DNA of 64,000 bases from Marinobacter salarius (lineage in GTDB: Bacteria; Pseudomonadota; Gammaproteobacteria; Pseudomonadales; Oleiphilaceae), in assembly GCA_000831005.1 (NCBI GenBank), contig CP007152.1, positions 496,001 to 560,000 of the forward strand. Reading direction: 5' to 3'. Positions 56,226 to 64,000 of this stretch are shown piece after piece. Position 1 is the first letter of the stretch, and each line of letters starts with the position of its first letter. Under the pieces are notes generated by a model that made no database searches, was not told the DNA's origin, and worked only from the letters and a program-made list of their open reading frames with translations. A program made the position numbers and the translations under genes.

Positions 56226-57510
56226 TCAGGTGTTTTCCCTGGCAATCGCGCGATAGGCAATGTCCTTGCGATAGAAGGCACCGTCCCATGAAATGCGCGC
56301 AGCTACCTCGTAGGCGCGCTTCTGTGCCTCTGTGACGGTATTGCCCAGGGCCGTGGCGCACAGCACTCGTCCACCGTTGGTAGCCACCTGTTCCCCGTTC
56401 AAACGGTACCGGCGTGGAAGACCTTCTCGCCCTCGGTTTCCGATTCTGGCAGCCCGGATATGACGTCGCCCTTGTTGTAGCTGCCAGGATAGCCGCCCGC
56501 AGCCAGCACGATGCCCACGGAAGCGCGCTCGTCCCAGTCTGAACGGCACTGGTCAAGCTTGCCGTCAATGGCAGCCCCGCAGAGTTCCACCAGATCCGAT
56601 TTCATCCGCAGCATGATGGGCTGGGTTTCCGGATCGCCAAAGCGGCAGTTGAATTCAATGACCTTGGGGGTACCTTCGCCATCGATCATCAGGCCGGCGT
56701 ACAGGAAACCTTTGTAGGGGTGGCCTTCCGCGGCCATGCCGCGCACGGTGGGATAGATTACTTCGTCCATGATTCGCTTATGGACATCCTGAGTGACCAC
56801 AGGAGCCGGGGAGTAGGCCCCCATGCCACCGGTATTCGGACCGGTGTCACCGTCGCCCACACGCTTATGGTCCTGGGAGGTCGCCATGGGTAATACGTGC
56901 TCGCCATCTACCATGACGATAAAGCTGGCTTCTTCGCCATCCAGGAATTCCTCAACCACGACGCGGTTGCCTGCATCACCAAAGGCGTTACCGGCCAGCA
57001 TGTCGCGGATGGCGTCTTCCGCCTCCTTCAGCGTCATGGCAACAATCACGCCTTTGCCCGCAGCCAGGCCATCGGCTTTCACCACGATGGGTGCGCCCTG
57101 CTTGCGTACATAATCCAGTGCCTGGTCCACGTCGGTGAAATTGGCGTAGGCGGCGGTGGGAATGTTCTGGCGATCCAGAAAGTCCTTGGTGAAGGCCTTG
57201 GAGCCTTCCAGCTGTGCGGCACCGGCACTGGGGCCGAACACCCGCAAACCACGCTCTTCGAACAGGTCTACAATGCCATCAACCAGCGGCGCCTCGGGGC
57301 CGACAATGGTCAGTCCCACGTTATTGGCCGCGGCAAAGTCCGCCAGGCCGTTGAGATCCATCACGTCAATGTTGATGTTTTCCAGGCCTGGCTCGCGGGC
57401 GGTGCCGGCGTTGCCGGGGGCAACAAACACCCGGTCAGCGTCCGGTGATTGAGCGGCTTTCCAGGCCAGTGCGTGTTCGCGTCCGCCGGAGCTATAACAA
57501 GAATATTCAT
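56226..57510 (-). CDS. purD: Phosphoribosylamine-glycine ligase (two frameshifts)
   Basis: Second step of purine synthesis, ATP-grasp fold, 428 aa after repair. The start MNILVIG is broken: one missing base at about 57490 leads to SGGREHALAWKAAQSP. The middle reads IVGPEAPLVDGIVD, IVVKADGLAAGKGVIVA, GDTGPNTGGMGAYSP and EFNCRFGDPETQPIM. A second base is missing at about 56402 (HAGTV to LNGEQVATNGGRVLC). The purH gene lies 21 bp upstream in the same direction. As an essential anabolic gene, its double break supports a sequencing artefact. Confidence 0.95.
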
Positions 57511-57531
57511 GATCGGTTCCTGTGTGTCGGA

Positions 57532-59112
57532 TTAGTGCCGGAAGTGGCGCATGCCGGTAAACACCATGGCAATGCCGTGCTGGTTGGCTGCGTCGATCAC
57601 TTCCTGGTCACGCATGGAGCCGCCGGGCTGGATCACGGCGGTAATGCCGGCTTCTGCGGCGGCGTCGATACCATCCCGGAAGGGGAAGAACGCATCGGAC
57701 GCCATCACCGAGCCTTTTACCTCAAGGCCTTCATCGGCGGCTTTGATGCCGGCAATCCTGGCGCTGTAGACGCGGCTCATCTGGCCGGCTCCCACGCCGA
57801 TGGTGCGGCCCGCCTTGGCGTAGACAATGGCGTTGGACTTGACGTACTTGGCCACTTCCCAGGCGAAAAGCAGGTCGTTCAGCTCCTGTTCGGATGGTTC
57901 ACGCTCGCTGACCACCTTGACGTCTTCCATCGCTACCATGCCCAGGTCACGATCCTGAACCAGCAGGCCACCGGTGACGCGTTTGTAGTCCATGGATTTG
58001 GCGCGTTCGCCATCGAACTCGCCACAGGCAAGCAGGCGTACGTTCTTCTTGGCGGCGACCAGCTCCACTGCTTCTCGTGCGATGGTCGGGGCAATGATCA
58101 CTTCCACGAACTGACGGTCGATGATGGCCTTGGCAGTTTCCGCGTCCAGTTCGCGGTTAAAGGCAATGATGCCGCCAAACGCAGAGGTGGGGTCGGTGGC
58201 GAAGGCCAGGTCATAGGCCTGGAGGATGTCGGCGCCGATGGCCACACCACAGGGATTGGCGTGCTTGACGATCACGCAGGCGGGATCGGCAAAGGGCTTG
58301 ACGCATTCCAGCGCGGCATCGGTGTCGGCGACATTGTTGTAGGACAGTTCCTTACCCTGAAGCTGTTTGGCGGTGGCAATGCAGGCTTCCCTGGGGTTGC
58401 GCTCGGTGTAGAAGGCAGCCCGCTGGTGGGGATTTTCTCCGTAGCGCATGTCCTGAACCTTCAGGAACTGAGTGTTGAAGGTGCGAGGGAAATCGGCGTT
58501 GTCGTTGTCGGAGGTGCGGCCGCCGAGATAGTTGGCGATAGCACCGTCATAGCCGGCGGTGTGCTCGAAGGCCTTCACGGCCAGGTCAAAGCGCGTGGTG
58601 TAGCTCAGCTCGCCGTCGTTGGCTTCCAGCTCTTTCAGAACACGGCTGTAATCAGAGGCGTTCACCACAATGGCCACGTCGTTGTGGTTCTTGGCAGCCG
58701 CGCGAACCATGGTAGGGCCGCCAATGTCGATGTTCTCAATGGCGGTGGCAAGGTCGCAGTCCGGTTTGGCGATGGCATTCTCAAATGGGTAGAGGTTTAC
58801 AATCACCATGTCGATGGGGTTGATGCTGTGCTCTGCCATCACCGCGTCGTCGACGCTGCGACGACCAAGGATACCGCCGTGGATTTTCGGGTGCAGGGTT
58901 TTGACCCGGCCATCCATCATTTCCGGAAAGCCGGTGTAGTCACTGACTTCGGTGACGGGTACCTGGTTTTCCTGCAGGAGGCGAAAGGTGCCACCGGTAG
59001 AAAGCAGTTCGATGCCGCGATCGGTCAGTGCACGGCCGAATTCAACGATACCGGTTTTATCGGATACGCTGATCAGCGCACGACGGACGGGGGTATTAGC
59101 CTGATTTGCCAT
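57532..59112 (-). CDS. purH: Bifunctional AICAR transformylase / IMP cyclohydrolase
   Basis: Last two steps of IMP synthesis, 526 aa, full length and intact. N-terminal IMP cyclohydrolase domain begins [20 protein letters not shown]; the transformylase domain contains [27 protein letters not shown] and [18 protein letters not shown]. Operon with purD downstream and fis/dusB upstream, an arrangement common to gammaproteobacteria. Confidence 0.96.
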   Translation of the reverse strand: MANQANTPVRRALISVSDKTGIVEFGRALTDRGIELLSTGGTFRLLQENQVPVTEVSDYTGFPEMMDGRVKTLHPKIHGGILGRRSVDDAVMAEHSINPIDMVIVNLYPFENAIAKPDCDLATAIENIDIGGPTMVRAAAKNHNDVAIVVNASDYSRVLKELEANDGELSYTTRFDLAVKAFEHTAGYDGAIANYLGGRTSDNDNADFPRTFNTQFLKVQDMRYGENPHQRAAFYTERNPREACIATAKQLQGKELSYNNVADTDAALECVKPFADPACVIVKHANPCGVAIGADILQAYDLAFATDPTSAFGGIIAFNRELDAETAKAIIDRQFVEVIIAPTIAREAVELVAAKKNVRLLACGEFDGERAKSMDYKRVTGGLLVQDRDLGMVAMEDVKVVSEREPSEQELNDLLFAWEVAKYVKSNAIVYAKAGRTIGVGAGQMSRVYSARIAGIKAADEGLEVKGSVMASDAFFPFRDGIDAAAEAGITAVIQPGGSMRDQEVIDAANQHGIAMVFTGMRHFRH

Positions 59113-59197
59113 GGGTCACTTATTTCTGCTGGGTATGAACGAATGAAGGCCTCGCGAATGGTGTCCGGGAGGCCCTCGTTTCAATCGGGTAGCTGGA

Positions 59198-59515
59198 TTA
59201 TAGCAGACCGTACTGTTTGAGCTTCTTGCGCAGGGTGCCGCGGTTCAGGCCAAGCATGGTCGATGCCTTGGTCTGGTTATTGCGGGTGTACTTCATCACC
59301 TGCTCGAGCAGCGGGGCCTCTACTTCCGATAACACCAGTTGGTAGACCTCGGTCACCGGGGCGCCATCGAGTTGGGCAAAATAGTTTTTAAGGGCAACTT
59401 CCACGCTGTCGCGCAGGGTAACCGTGTTGCCGCTGCTGTTCACCGTTTGCAACTGATGAATATCATCGTTGGCAGGTGGGGTCAGGTTGTCTTTAGCCAA
59501 AGTCTCAGCGGTCAT
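59198..59515 (-). CDS. fis: DNA-binding protein Fis
   Basis: Nucleoid protein and rRNA/DNA topology regulator of 105 aa. The C-terminal helix-turn-helix is [20 protein letters not shown], then KKLKQYGLL, as in E. coli Fis; the N terminus is longer than the 98 aa enterobacterial form. Its ATG overlaps the dusB stop by four bases, the conserved dusB-fis pairing. Intact. Confidence 0.95.
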   Translation of the reverse strand: MTAETLAKDNLTPPANDDIHQLQTVNSSGNTVTLRDSVEVALKNYFAQLDGAPVTEVYQLVLSEVEAPLLEQVMKYTRNNQTKASTMLGLNRGTLRKKLKQYGLL

Positions 59516-60510
59516 GCTGCGAATACCTCTCCATTTCGTAAGCCTGCAAAGTACTGTTGAATACTGTCTTTCTGCGCCATCGCGTCGTCAATGGCGTTGA
59601 AGCGTTTTCTGAACTGTTTGTCTTCGTCGTGGGACTGGAGGTACCAGCCCACGTGTTTCCTGGCAATTCGTACGCCCATGGTCTCGCCGTAAAAGCGGTG
59701 CAGGGCGTCCAGGTGTTCGCTTAATACCTGTTCCACCTCATCCACAGGCGGCTCCGCAAGGTGTTTGCCGGTTTCCAGGAAATGCAGGATTTCCCGGAAA
59801 ATCCAGGGTCGTCCCTGTGCTCCACGGCCAATAAGCAACCCGTCAGCACCGGTGAACTTCAGTACATGCTGTGCCTGTTCCGGCGAGTTTATGTCGCCGT
59901 TGGCAAATACTGGAATGCTCACCCGGGACTTTACGTCGGCGATCGTGTCGTACTCGGCCTCGCCTTTATAGGCATCGGCGCGGGTACGACCATGAATGGC
60001 CAGGGCCTGGATGCCAGCGTCTTCTGCCATGCGGGCGATCAGTGGCGCATTCCGATGTTCCCTGTCCCAGCCTGTGCGCATCTTCAGTGTCACCGGGATG
60101 TCCACGGCAGCCACGACCGCTTCCAGGATATCCCGCACCAGCGCCTCATCTTTCATCAGTGCTGAGCCGGCGGCCTTGTTACACACCTTCTTGGCCGGGC
60201 ATCCCATGTTGATGTCGATGATCTGGGCACCGAACTCGGCATTCAGCCTGGCGGCGTTGGCCAGCATTTCAGGGTCGCCGCCGGCGATCTGCACAGAGCG
60301 GGGCTCGGGTTCACCTTCATGGTTCATGCGCGTTTGTGACTTACGCGTATGCCACAGTTTGCTGTCCGCAATGACCATCTCGGATACAGCCAGTCCAGCG
60401 CCCATTCGCCGGCAGAGCAGGCGAAAAGGCCGGTCTGTTACACCGGCCATAGGTGCAACAATCAACGGATTGGGCAGGGTGTACGGCCCGATTTTTGCCG
60501 TTGGCAGCAT
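59512..60510 (-). CDS. dusB: tRNA-dihydrouridine synthase B
   Basis: FMN enzyme that reduces uridine in the tRNA D-loop, 332 aa. Signatures: [18 protein letters not shown] (FMN barrel start), [20 protein letters not shown] with the catalytic Cys, [10 protein letters not shown], and ANGDINS. The gene is followed by fis with four-base overlap, as in enterobacteria. It is intact. Confidence 0.95.
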   Translation of the reverse strand: MLPTAKIGPYTLPNPLIVAPMAGVTDRPFRLLCRRMGAGLAVSEMVIADSKLWHTRKSQTRMNHEGEPEPRSVQIAGGDPEMLANAARLNAEFGAQIIDINMGCPAKKVCNKAAGSALMKDEALVRDILEAVVAAVDIPVTLKMRTGWDREHRNAPLIARMAEDAGIQALAIHGRTRADAYKGEAEYDTIADVKSRVSIPVFANGDINSPEQAQHVLKFTGADGLLIGRGAQGRPWIFREILHFLETGKHLAEPPVDEVEQVLSEHLDALHRFYGETMGVRIARKHVGWYLQSHDEDKQFRKRFNAIDDAMAQKDSIQQYFAGLRNGEVFAA

Positions 60511-60726
60511 GATCTGAATCCGTGTAACAGCGGGTTAAGCGAACGTCGGATGTGATCGGCTGCTCAATAAGTAACCGATCCTGATCCGAAGGGCGGTAAT
60601 GATACCGCTGGCAGAGATCCTATTGAAGGGGCGAAGCCATGAAAAAATTGATTATTTTTCGTCCTTTCTGGTTGACTTTCAGTCTATTCGGTGGCCGCCC
60701 CCGCTTTCTGTCGAGTGAGGACTTGC
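60511..60726. other. Intergenic region upstream of dusB
   Basis: 216 bp between the dusB start and the DUF3426 gene stop, likely holding a promoter for dusB-fis. A 49-codon plus-strand frame from ATG 60640 overlaps the DUF3426 gene and has no support. I see no clear operator. Confidence 0.35.
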
Positions 60727-61981
60727 TTACTCCTGATAGGCGCGGAAGGCGATATTGTAGTTCACGGCGTCCTTTCCAGGGTCGCGGATGTTGATGACGA
60801 TCCTGACCGGGGTATCGGTCGGCATCGCCTCAAGATCACGGCCGTCTCCCGCCAGGTACTCGTCCGGTGTGAACACACTCTGGGCGACCACATCACCATT
60901 CAGGTTGGAGAACGTCAGGGCGATGGCGGGGAATGGCTGTTCAAAAGCGGCCCGGTTGATGATGACGGCATCAACCACCAGTTGGCTGCGGTTTTCCGGA
61001 TTGGTTCGGACCACCAGTTTGCGGCTCTGGATGGCATCCACATTGATCAGCGGTTTCAGTTCGCAACCGGCGATTTCGCAGCCCTGTTCATAGAACGGGC
61101 GCAGTTCCGGTATGGAAGACAGGCGGTCGAACTGGAACCAGGTGACTTGCGCCACCAGGACGCCGATCAGTGCCAGGATAATCAGTCCATAGGACCGTTC
61201 TCACGCGGCCCCTGCCATTGCCTGCCACAGAGACCGGCTCCCTGCGCAGGTTGCTGTAGGGGGAGCCGGCAATAAGAGGTTCGTTGTCGGTTACCGGCCC
61301 GGCATCATAGTCGAAGGACGACGATTGGGGTTCATCGACATAGAAGCCATCGGCGTTGTCCACCGGTTCCAGGCTCAGGTCTTCGGGTTCCCGTGGTGTT
61401 GCTTCGGGCTCACCCCAGACCTGTTCATCAAATGGCTCGTTCTCGAGTGGTTCTGATTTCGGTTGCTCGAATTTCGCAGGTTCTTCTTCTGGCGGCTCGG
61501 GTTCAACAGGGGCGGGCTTGGTCTTGCGCCTGGTGTCGTCTTCTTCGGACAACATCGCCTCGGCCCAGCTTTCATCGATTTTTTCGTGGGTTACGTCGTC
61601 GCTGTCGGTCTCGAACGTGCCACCGCTGCGCTCGTCGACAGTGCGAAAGCTGTCGCTCAACTCGTCGTCGGAGAAGGTCAGCCGGGTACCAGCGTATGGG
61701 CCCTCGGCAGCATCTTCCTCAGGGTTGTCCGCAAAAATCAGGTCATCATCCGAGGTGAACCCTGGATTTGCCGGAGCATCCTGCTGTTCCGGTGCGGACG
61801 GGCCGCTCTTTGGGCTGGATATGCCTGAAGCGCCCTCGTTTATCCGGTGTTCGACGGCATTGAACACCGCCATGCAGTTGCCGCAACGCACTTTTCCGCT
61901 GGCTACGCTCAGCTGTGCGTCGGTGACCCGGAACCGGGTTTCACATTTTGGGCATCGTGTCTGCAGGCTGCTCTGGGTCAT
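60727..61981 (-). CDS. Zinc-ribbon DUF3426 membrane protein (two frameshifts)
   Basis: About 418 aa after repair. An N-terminal MJ0042-type zinc ribbon has two CxxC pairs (TRCPKCETRF and VRCGNCMAVFNA). It is followed by a long acidic, low-complexity linker (Glu/Pro/Asp rich, about residues 45-245), a membrane helix (GLIILALIGVLVAQVTWF) and a C-terminal DUF3426 domain (LNPL-like IPELRPFYEQGCEIAGC to YNIAFRAYQE). Missing bases at about 61237 and 61207 join the linker to the helix. Located between prmA and dusB, as in many relatives. Function unknown. Confidence 0.85.
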
Positions 61982-62042
61982 GCTTCTTTCCTGTAGGCGG
62001 CATCGCTACGAGTCACGGAGTTTAGTTGGTTCGGCAGAATTC

Positions 62043-62939
62043 GTCACCTGTCGTTGCGCCGTCCTGTGAGCCGTATCCACTCCTCGCGTTGTTCCGGCTC
62101 GTCCATGATGAACCAGGGCTCGTAGGCTTCCATGACCTCCCGGGCCTGGTTGGACAGTATGCCGGACAACACAATATCACCGCCCGGTTTTACCTTTGCT
62201 GCCAACCTGGGTGCCAGGCCAATCAGTGCTGGGCCAGTATGTTGGCCAGCATGATGTCCGCCATGGTATCGGGTTCATCCCCGGGCAGGAACAGGTCCAG
62301 CCGTTCTTCTTCGACCTTGTTGCGGCGAGCATTTTCCCGGCTGGCTTCCAGTGCCTGGGGGTCTGTGTCGACTCCGATAACGTGGTCAGCGCCCAGTAAT
62401 AGGGCTGCAAGACCCAGTATGCCGGAGCCGCAACCATAGTCGATCACTTGCCGTGAGGTCACGTCCTGACCATCAAGCCATTCCAGGCATAGAGCCGTGG
62501 TGGGGTGGGTTCCGGTGCCAAAGGCCAGGCCGGGATCCAGCAGCAGGTTGGCGGCGTGGGGATCTGGAGCGTCGTGCCAGCTGGGCACGATCCATAGCCG
62601 GTCACCGAAGCGCAGTGGCTTGAAGTCATCCATCCATTCGCGTTCCCAGTCCTTGTCTTCCACCAGGGTAACGTCGATGTCGGGTAATGATTGTTGTGTC
62701 TGCTGGTGCCAGGCATCCTTAACGGCGGCGCAGAGCTCTTCAATATCGCGATCGGACCCGAACAGGCCGGTGACACTGGTCTGGTGCCAGAGCGGCGTTG
62801 TACCCGGGTCGGGCTCGTACAGGGGCTGGTCTGCGGCATCTTCCATGGAGACGGCTTCTGCGCCCATCTCCATGAGCAGATCCTCAAGCTGGTCCGCGTT
62901 ATCCGGATCAGCTGGGATCTGTAGTTGTATCCAGGGCAT
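62043..62939 (-). CDS. prmA: Ribosomal protein L11 methyltransferase (one frameshift)
   Basis: SAM-dependent enzyme trimethylating L11, 298 aa after repair. Signatures: MPWIQLQIPADPDNADQLED, RDWEREWMDDF-like KDWEREWMDDFKPLRFG, GLAFGTGTHPTTALCLEWLD (substrate loop) and VIDYGCGSGILGLAALLLGA. The frame breaks at about 62222 (ANILAQ), where one base leads into LIGLAPRLAAKVKPGGDIVLS and the end RLTGRRNDR. It follows accC in the same direction. Confidence 0.93.
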
Positions 62940-62977
62940 GTGGGTGTCCTGTTTGGTAGACGAATCGACTGATCGGG

Positions 62978-64000
62978 TCAGTCCCGAATCAGTTTTTCCA
63001 GATAATGGATGGTGAAGTCTACCTGTTTAAAGCCGCCATCGCGTACCAGTTTTCTGTGCAGTGCCTGGTTCGTCTTGATGCCCTCGACCACCAGTTCATC
63101 CAGCGCATTCTTCATGCGGCGGCGGGCAATTTCCCGATCGTCTCCCCAGGTGATCAGCTTGGCGACCATGGAGTCGTAGAATGGAGGTACGGTGTAGCCG
63201 CTGTACAGGTGAGAGTCTACCCGTACACCGTTACCGCCAGGCGCATGGAAGTGCTTGACCTTGCCCGGGCTGGGCACAAAGGTTTGCGGGTCTTCGGCGT
63301 TGATACGGCATTCCAGCGCATGGCCGGAAATCTTGATCTCGTCTTGGGTGTATTGCAGGGGCAGGCCACTGGCAATGCGCAGCTGCTCGCGAACGATATC
63401 GACACCGGTCACCATCTCTGACACCGGATGCTCCACCTGTACCCGCGTGTTCATCTCGATAAAGTAGAACGCGCCGTCCTGGTACAGGAACTCGAATGTA
63501 CCTGCACCCACGTAGCCAATCTCCTTGCAGGCGTCGACACAGGCTTTCAGGGTCTTCTCACGCGCTTCCGGATCGATATTCGGCGCCGGGGCTTCTTCGA
63601 TGACTTTCTGGTGCCTGCGTTGCATGGAGCAGTCACGGTCGCCAAGGTGGATGACGTTGCCGTGGGTGTCCGCCAGTACCTGCACTTCGACGTGGCGGGG
63701 GCGTTCCAGATATTTTTCGAGATAAACCGTAGCATCCCCGAAAGAGTTTTTGGCTTCCGACTGTGTGACCTGCACGCTCTTCAGCAGGGCCGCTTCGGAA
63801 TGCACCACCTGCATGCCGCGGCCACCACCGCCAGAGGCGGCTTTGATAATGACCGGATAGCCAATTCTACGGGCAACTTCCAGGGTGCGATTGTCGTCGT
63901 CCGTCAACGGGCCATCGGAGCCGGGCACGGTAGGGACGCCCGCTGCAATCATTGAGTTGATGGCGGAGACTTTGTTGCCCATCAGGCGAATGGTATCGGC
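62978..64000 (-). CDS. accC: Biotin carboxylase subunit of acetyl-CoA carboxylase, truncated by window edge
   Basis: ATP-grasp enzyme that carboxylates biotin on AccB. The visible part is 341 aa of about 450; the frame is open at 64000 (reading [11 protein letters not shown]). Key blocks: [20 protein letters not shown] (ATP loop), [20 protein letters not shown] and [19 protein letters not shown]. The C terminus is complete (HYLEKLIRD). First visible gene of the accC-prmA-DUF3426-dusB-fis-purH-purD series; accB would be expected just outside the window. Confidence 0.95.
   Translation of the reverse strand, partial: ADTIRLMGNKVSAINSMIAAGVPTVPGSDGPLTDDDNRTLEVARRIGYPVIIKAASGGGGRGMQVVHSEAALLKSVQVTQSEAKNSFGDATVYLEKYLERPRHVEVQVLADTHGNVIHLGDRDCSMQRRHQKVIEEAPAPNIDPEAREKTLKACVDACKEIGYVGAGTFEFLYQDGAFYFIEMNTRVQVEHPVSEMVTGVDIVREQLRIASGLPLQYTQDEIKISGHALECRINAEDPQTFVPSPGKVKHFHAPGGNGVRVDSHLYSGYTVPPFYDSMVAKLITWGDDREIARRRMKNALDELVVEGIKTNQALHRKLVRDGGFKQVDFTIHYLEKLIRD

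Noticed and set aside
57445..59220. A 591-codon plus-strand frame opposite purH and purD
   Set aside because: It is antisense to two intact-by-homology purine genes, has no recognisable domain and follows the codon structure of the opposite strand.
60640..60789. A 49-codon plus-strand frame (MKKLIIFRPFW...) in the dusB upstream region
   Set aside because: It runs into the opposite-strand DUF3426 gene, shows no conserved motif, and may be chance; weak ribosome site.
1..64000. tRNA, rRNA, CRISPR arrays and insertion sequences
   Set aside because: None recognised: the tandem tracts are too short and lack spacers, and no transposase, integrase or attachment-like repeat is visible.

Overview
The window looks like a chromosomal segment of a marine gammaproteobacterium, most likely Marinobacter or a close relative. 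The evidence is the gene content: a lipA/lipase-foldase pair, TRAP transporters, a glyoxylate-shunt isocitrate lyase with strong codon bias, the accC-prmA-dusB-fis-purH-purD order typical of gammaproteobacteria, and GC-rich coding sequence. There is no rRNA, no tRNA I could recognise, no CRISPR array, no insertion sequence and no prophage. The genus assignment is inference.

Layout. 1-5.2 kb: apaH, DUF423, thiS, thiG, slmA, then leftward an inositol-monophosphatase-family gene and an aminotransferase. 5.3-11 kb: a periplasmic solute-binding protein, a LuxR-type response regulator, a hybrid histidine kinase, the lipase foldase and secreted lipase, and DUF3301. 11-15.5 kb: an RND efflux pump (inner-membrane pump plus fusion protein). 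15.8-21 kb: a membrane J-domain protein, a NolW/secretin-like protein, an aromatic-rich leader with attenuator and DAHP synthase, a LysE-type exporter, and a lipoamide-dehydrogenase-like flavoprotein. 21-26 kb: DUF2061, Dps, a choice-of-anchor-I lipoprotein, a geranylgeranyl-reductase-family flavoprotein and a cyclopropane fatty acid synthase. 26-33.4 kb: a TRAP transporter (M, Q, P), a PA0069-type radical SAM protein, a hemerythrin-like protein, a GH84-like hexosaminidase and a SIMPL protein. 33.5-40.2 kb: a complete fructose PTS (fruA, fruK, fruB) with divergent fruR. 40-47 kb: macro domain, ChaN, a CASTOR/POLLUX-like channel, aceA, a thioesterase, an M48 peptidase and DUF898. 48.8-56 kb: an SLC13 transporter, an EgtB-like sulfoxide synthase next to an OvoA-C methyltransferase, a stand-alone Hen1-type methyltransferase coupled to a CPA2 antiporter, and an alpha/beta hydrolase. 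56-64 kb: purD, purH, fis, dusB, DUF3426, prmA and accC, all leftward.

Sequence quality dominates the reading. At least 24 genes are split by about 34 small frameshifts. Nearly all are repaired by restoring one missing base, often in a short homopolymer, and every repaired gene returns to a whole number of codons and a normal family length (for example 198 aa for SlmA). Housekeeping genes such as thiG, purD, prmA and aceA are hit, so I read these as deletion errors in the assembly, not gene decay. I annotate such genes at full length and name each break.

Most interesting items: (1) two dispersed inverted-repeat elements, each carrying two hairpins whose loops match the CsrA/RsmA recognition element C-ANGGAN-G, both lying sense about 27 nt after a stop codon, with different but perfectly paired outer stems; (2) a leader peptide with a Phe/Trp/Tyr run plus an intrinsic terminator in front of DAHP synthase; (3) an EgtB-like nonheme-iron sulfoxide synthase paired with an OvoA C-terminal-type methyltransferase, a possible route to a methylated thio- or selenohistidine; (4) a stand-alone Hen1-type RNA 3'-end methyltransferase translationally coupled to an antiporter.
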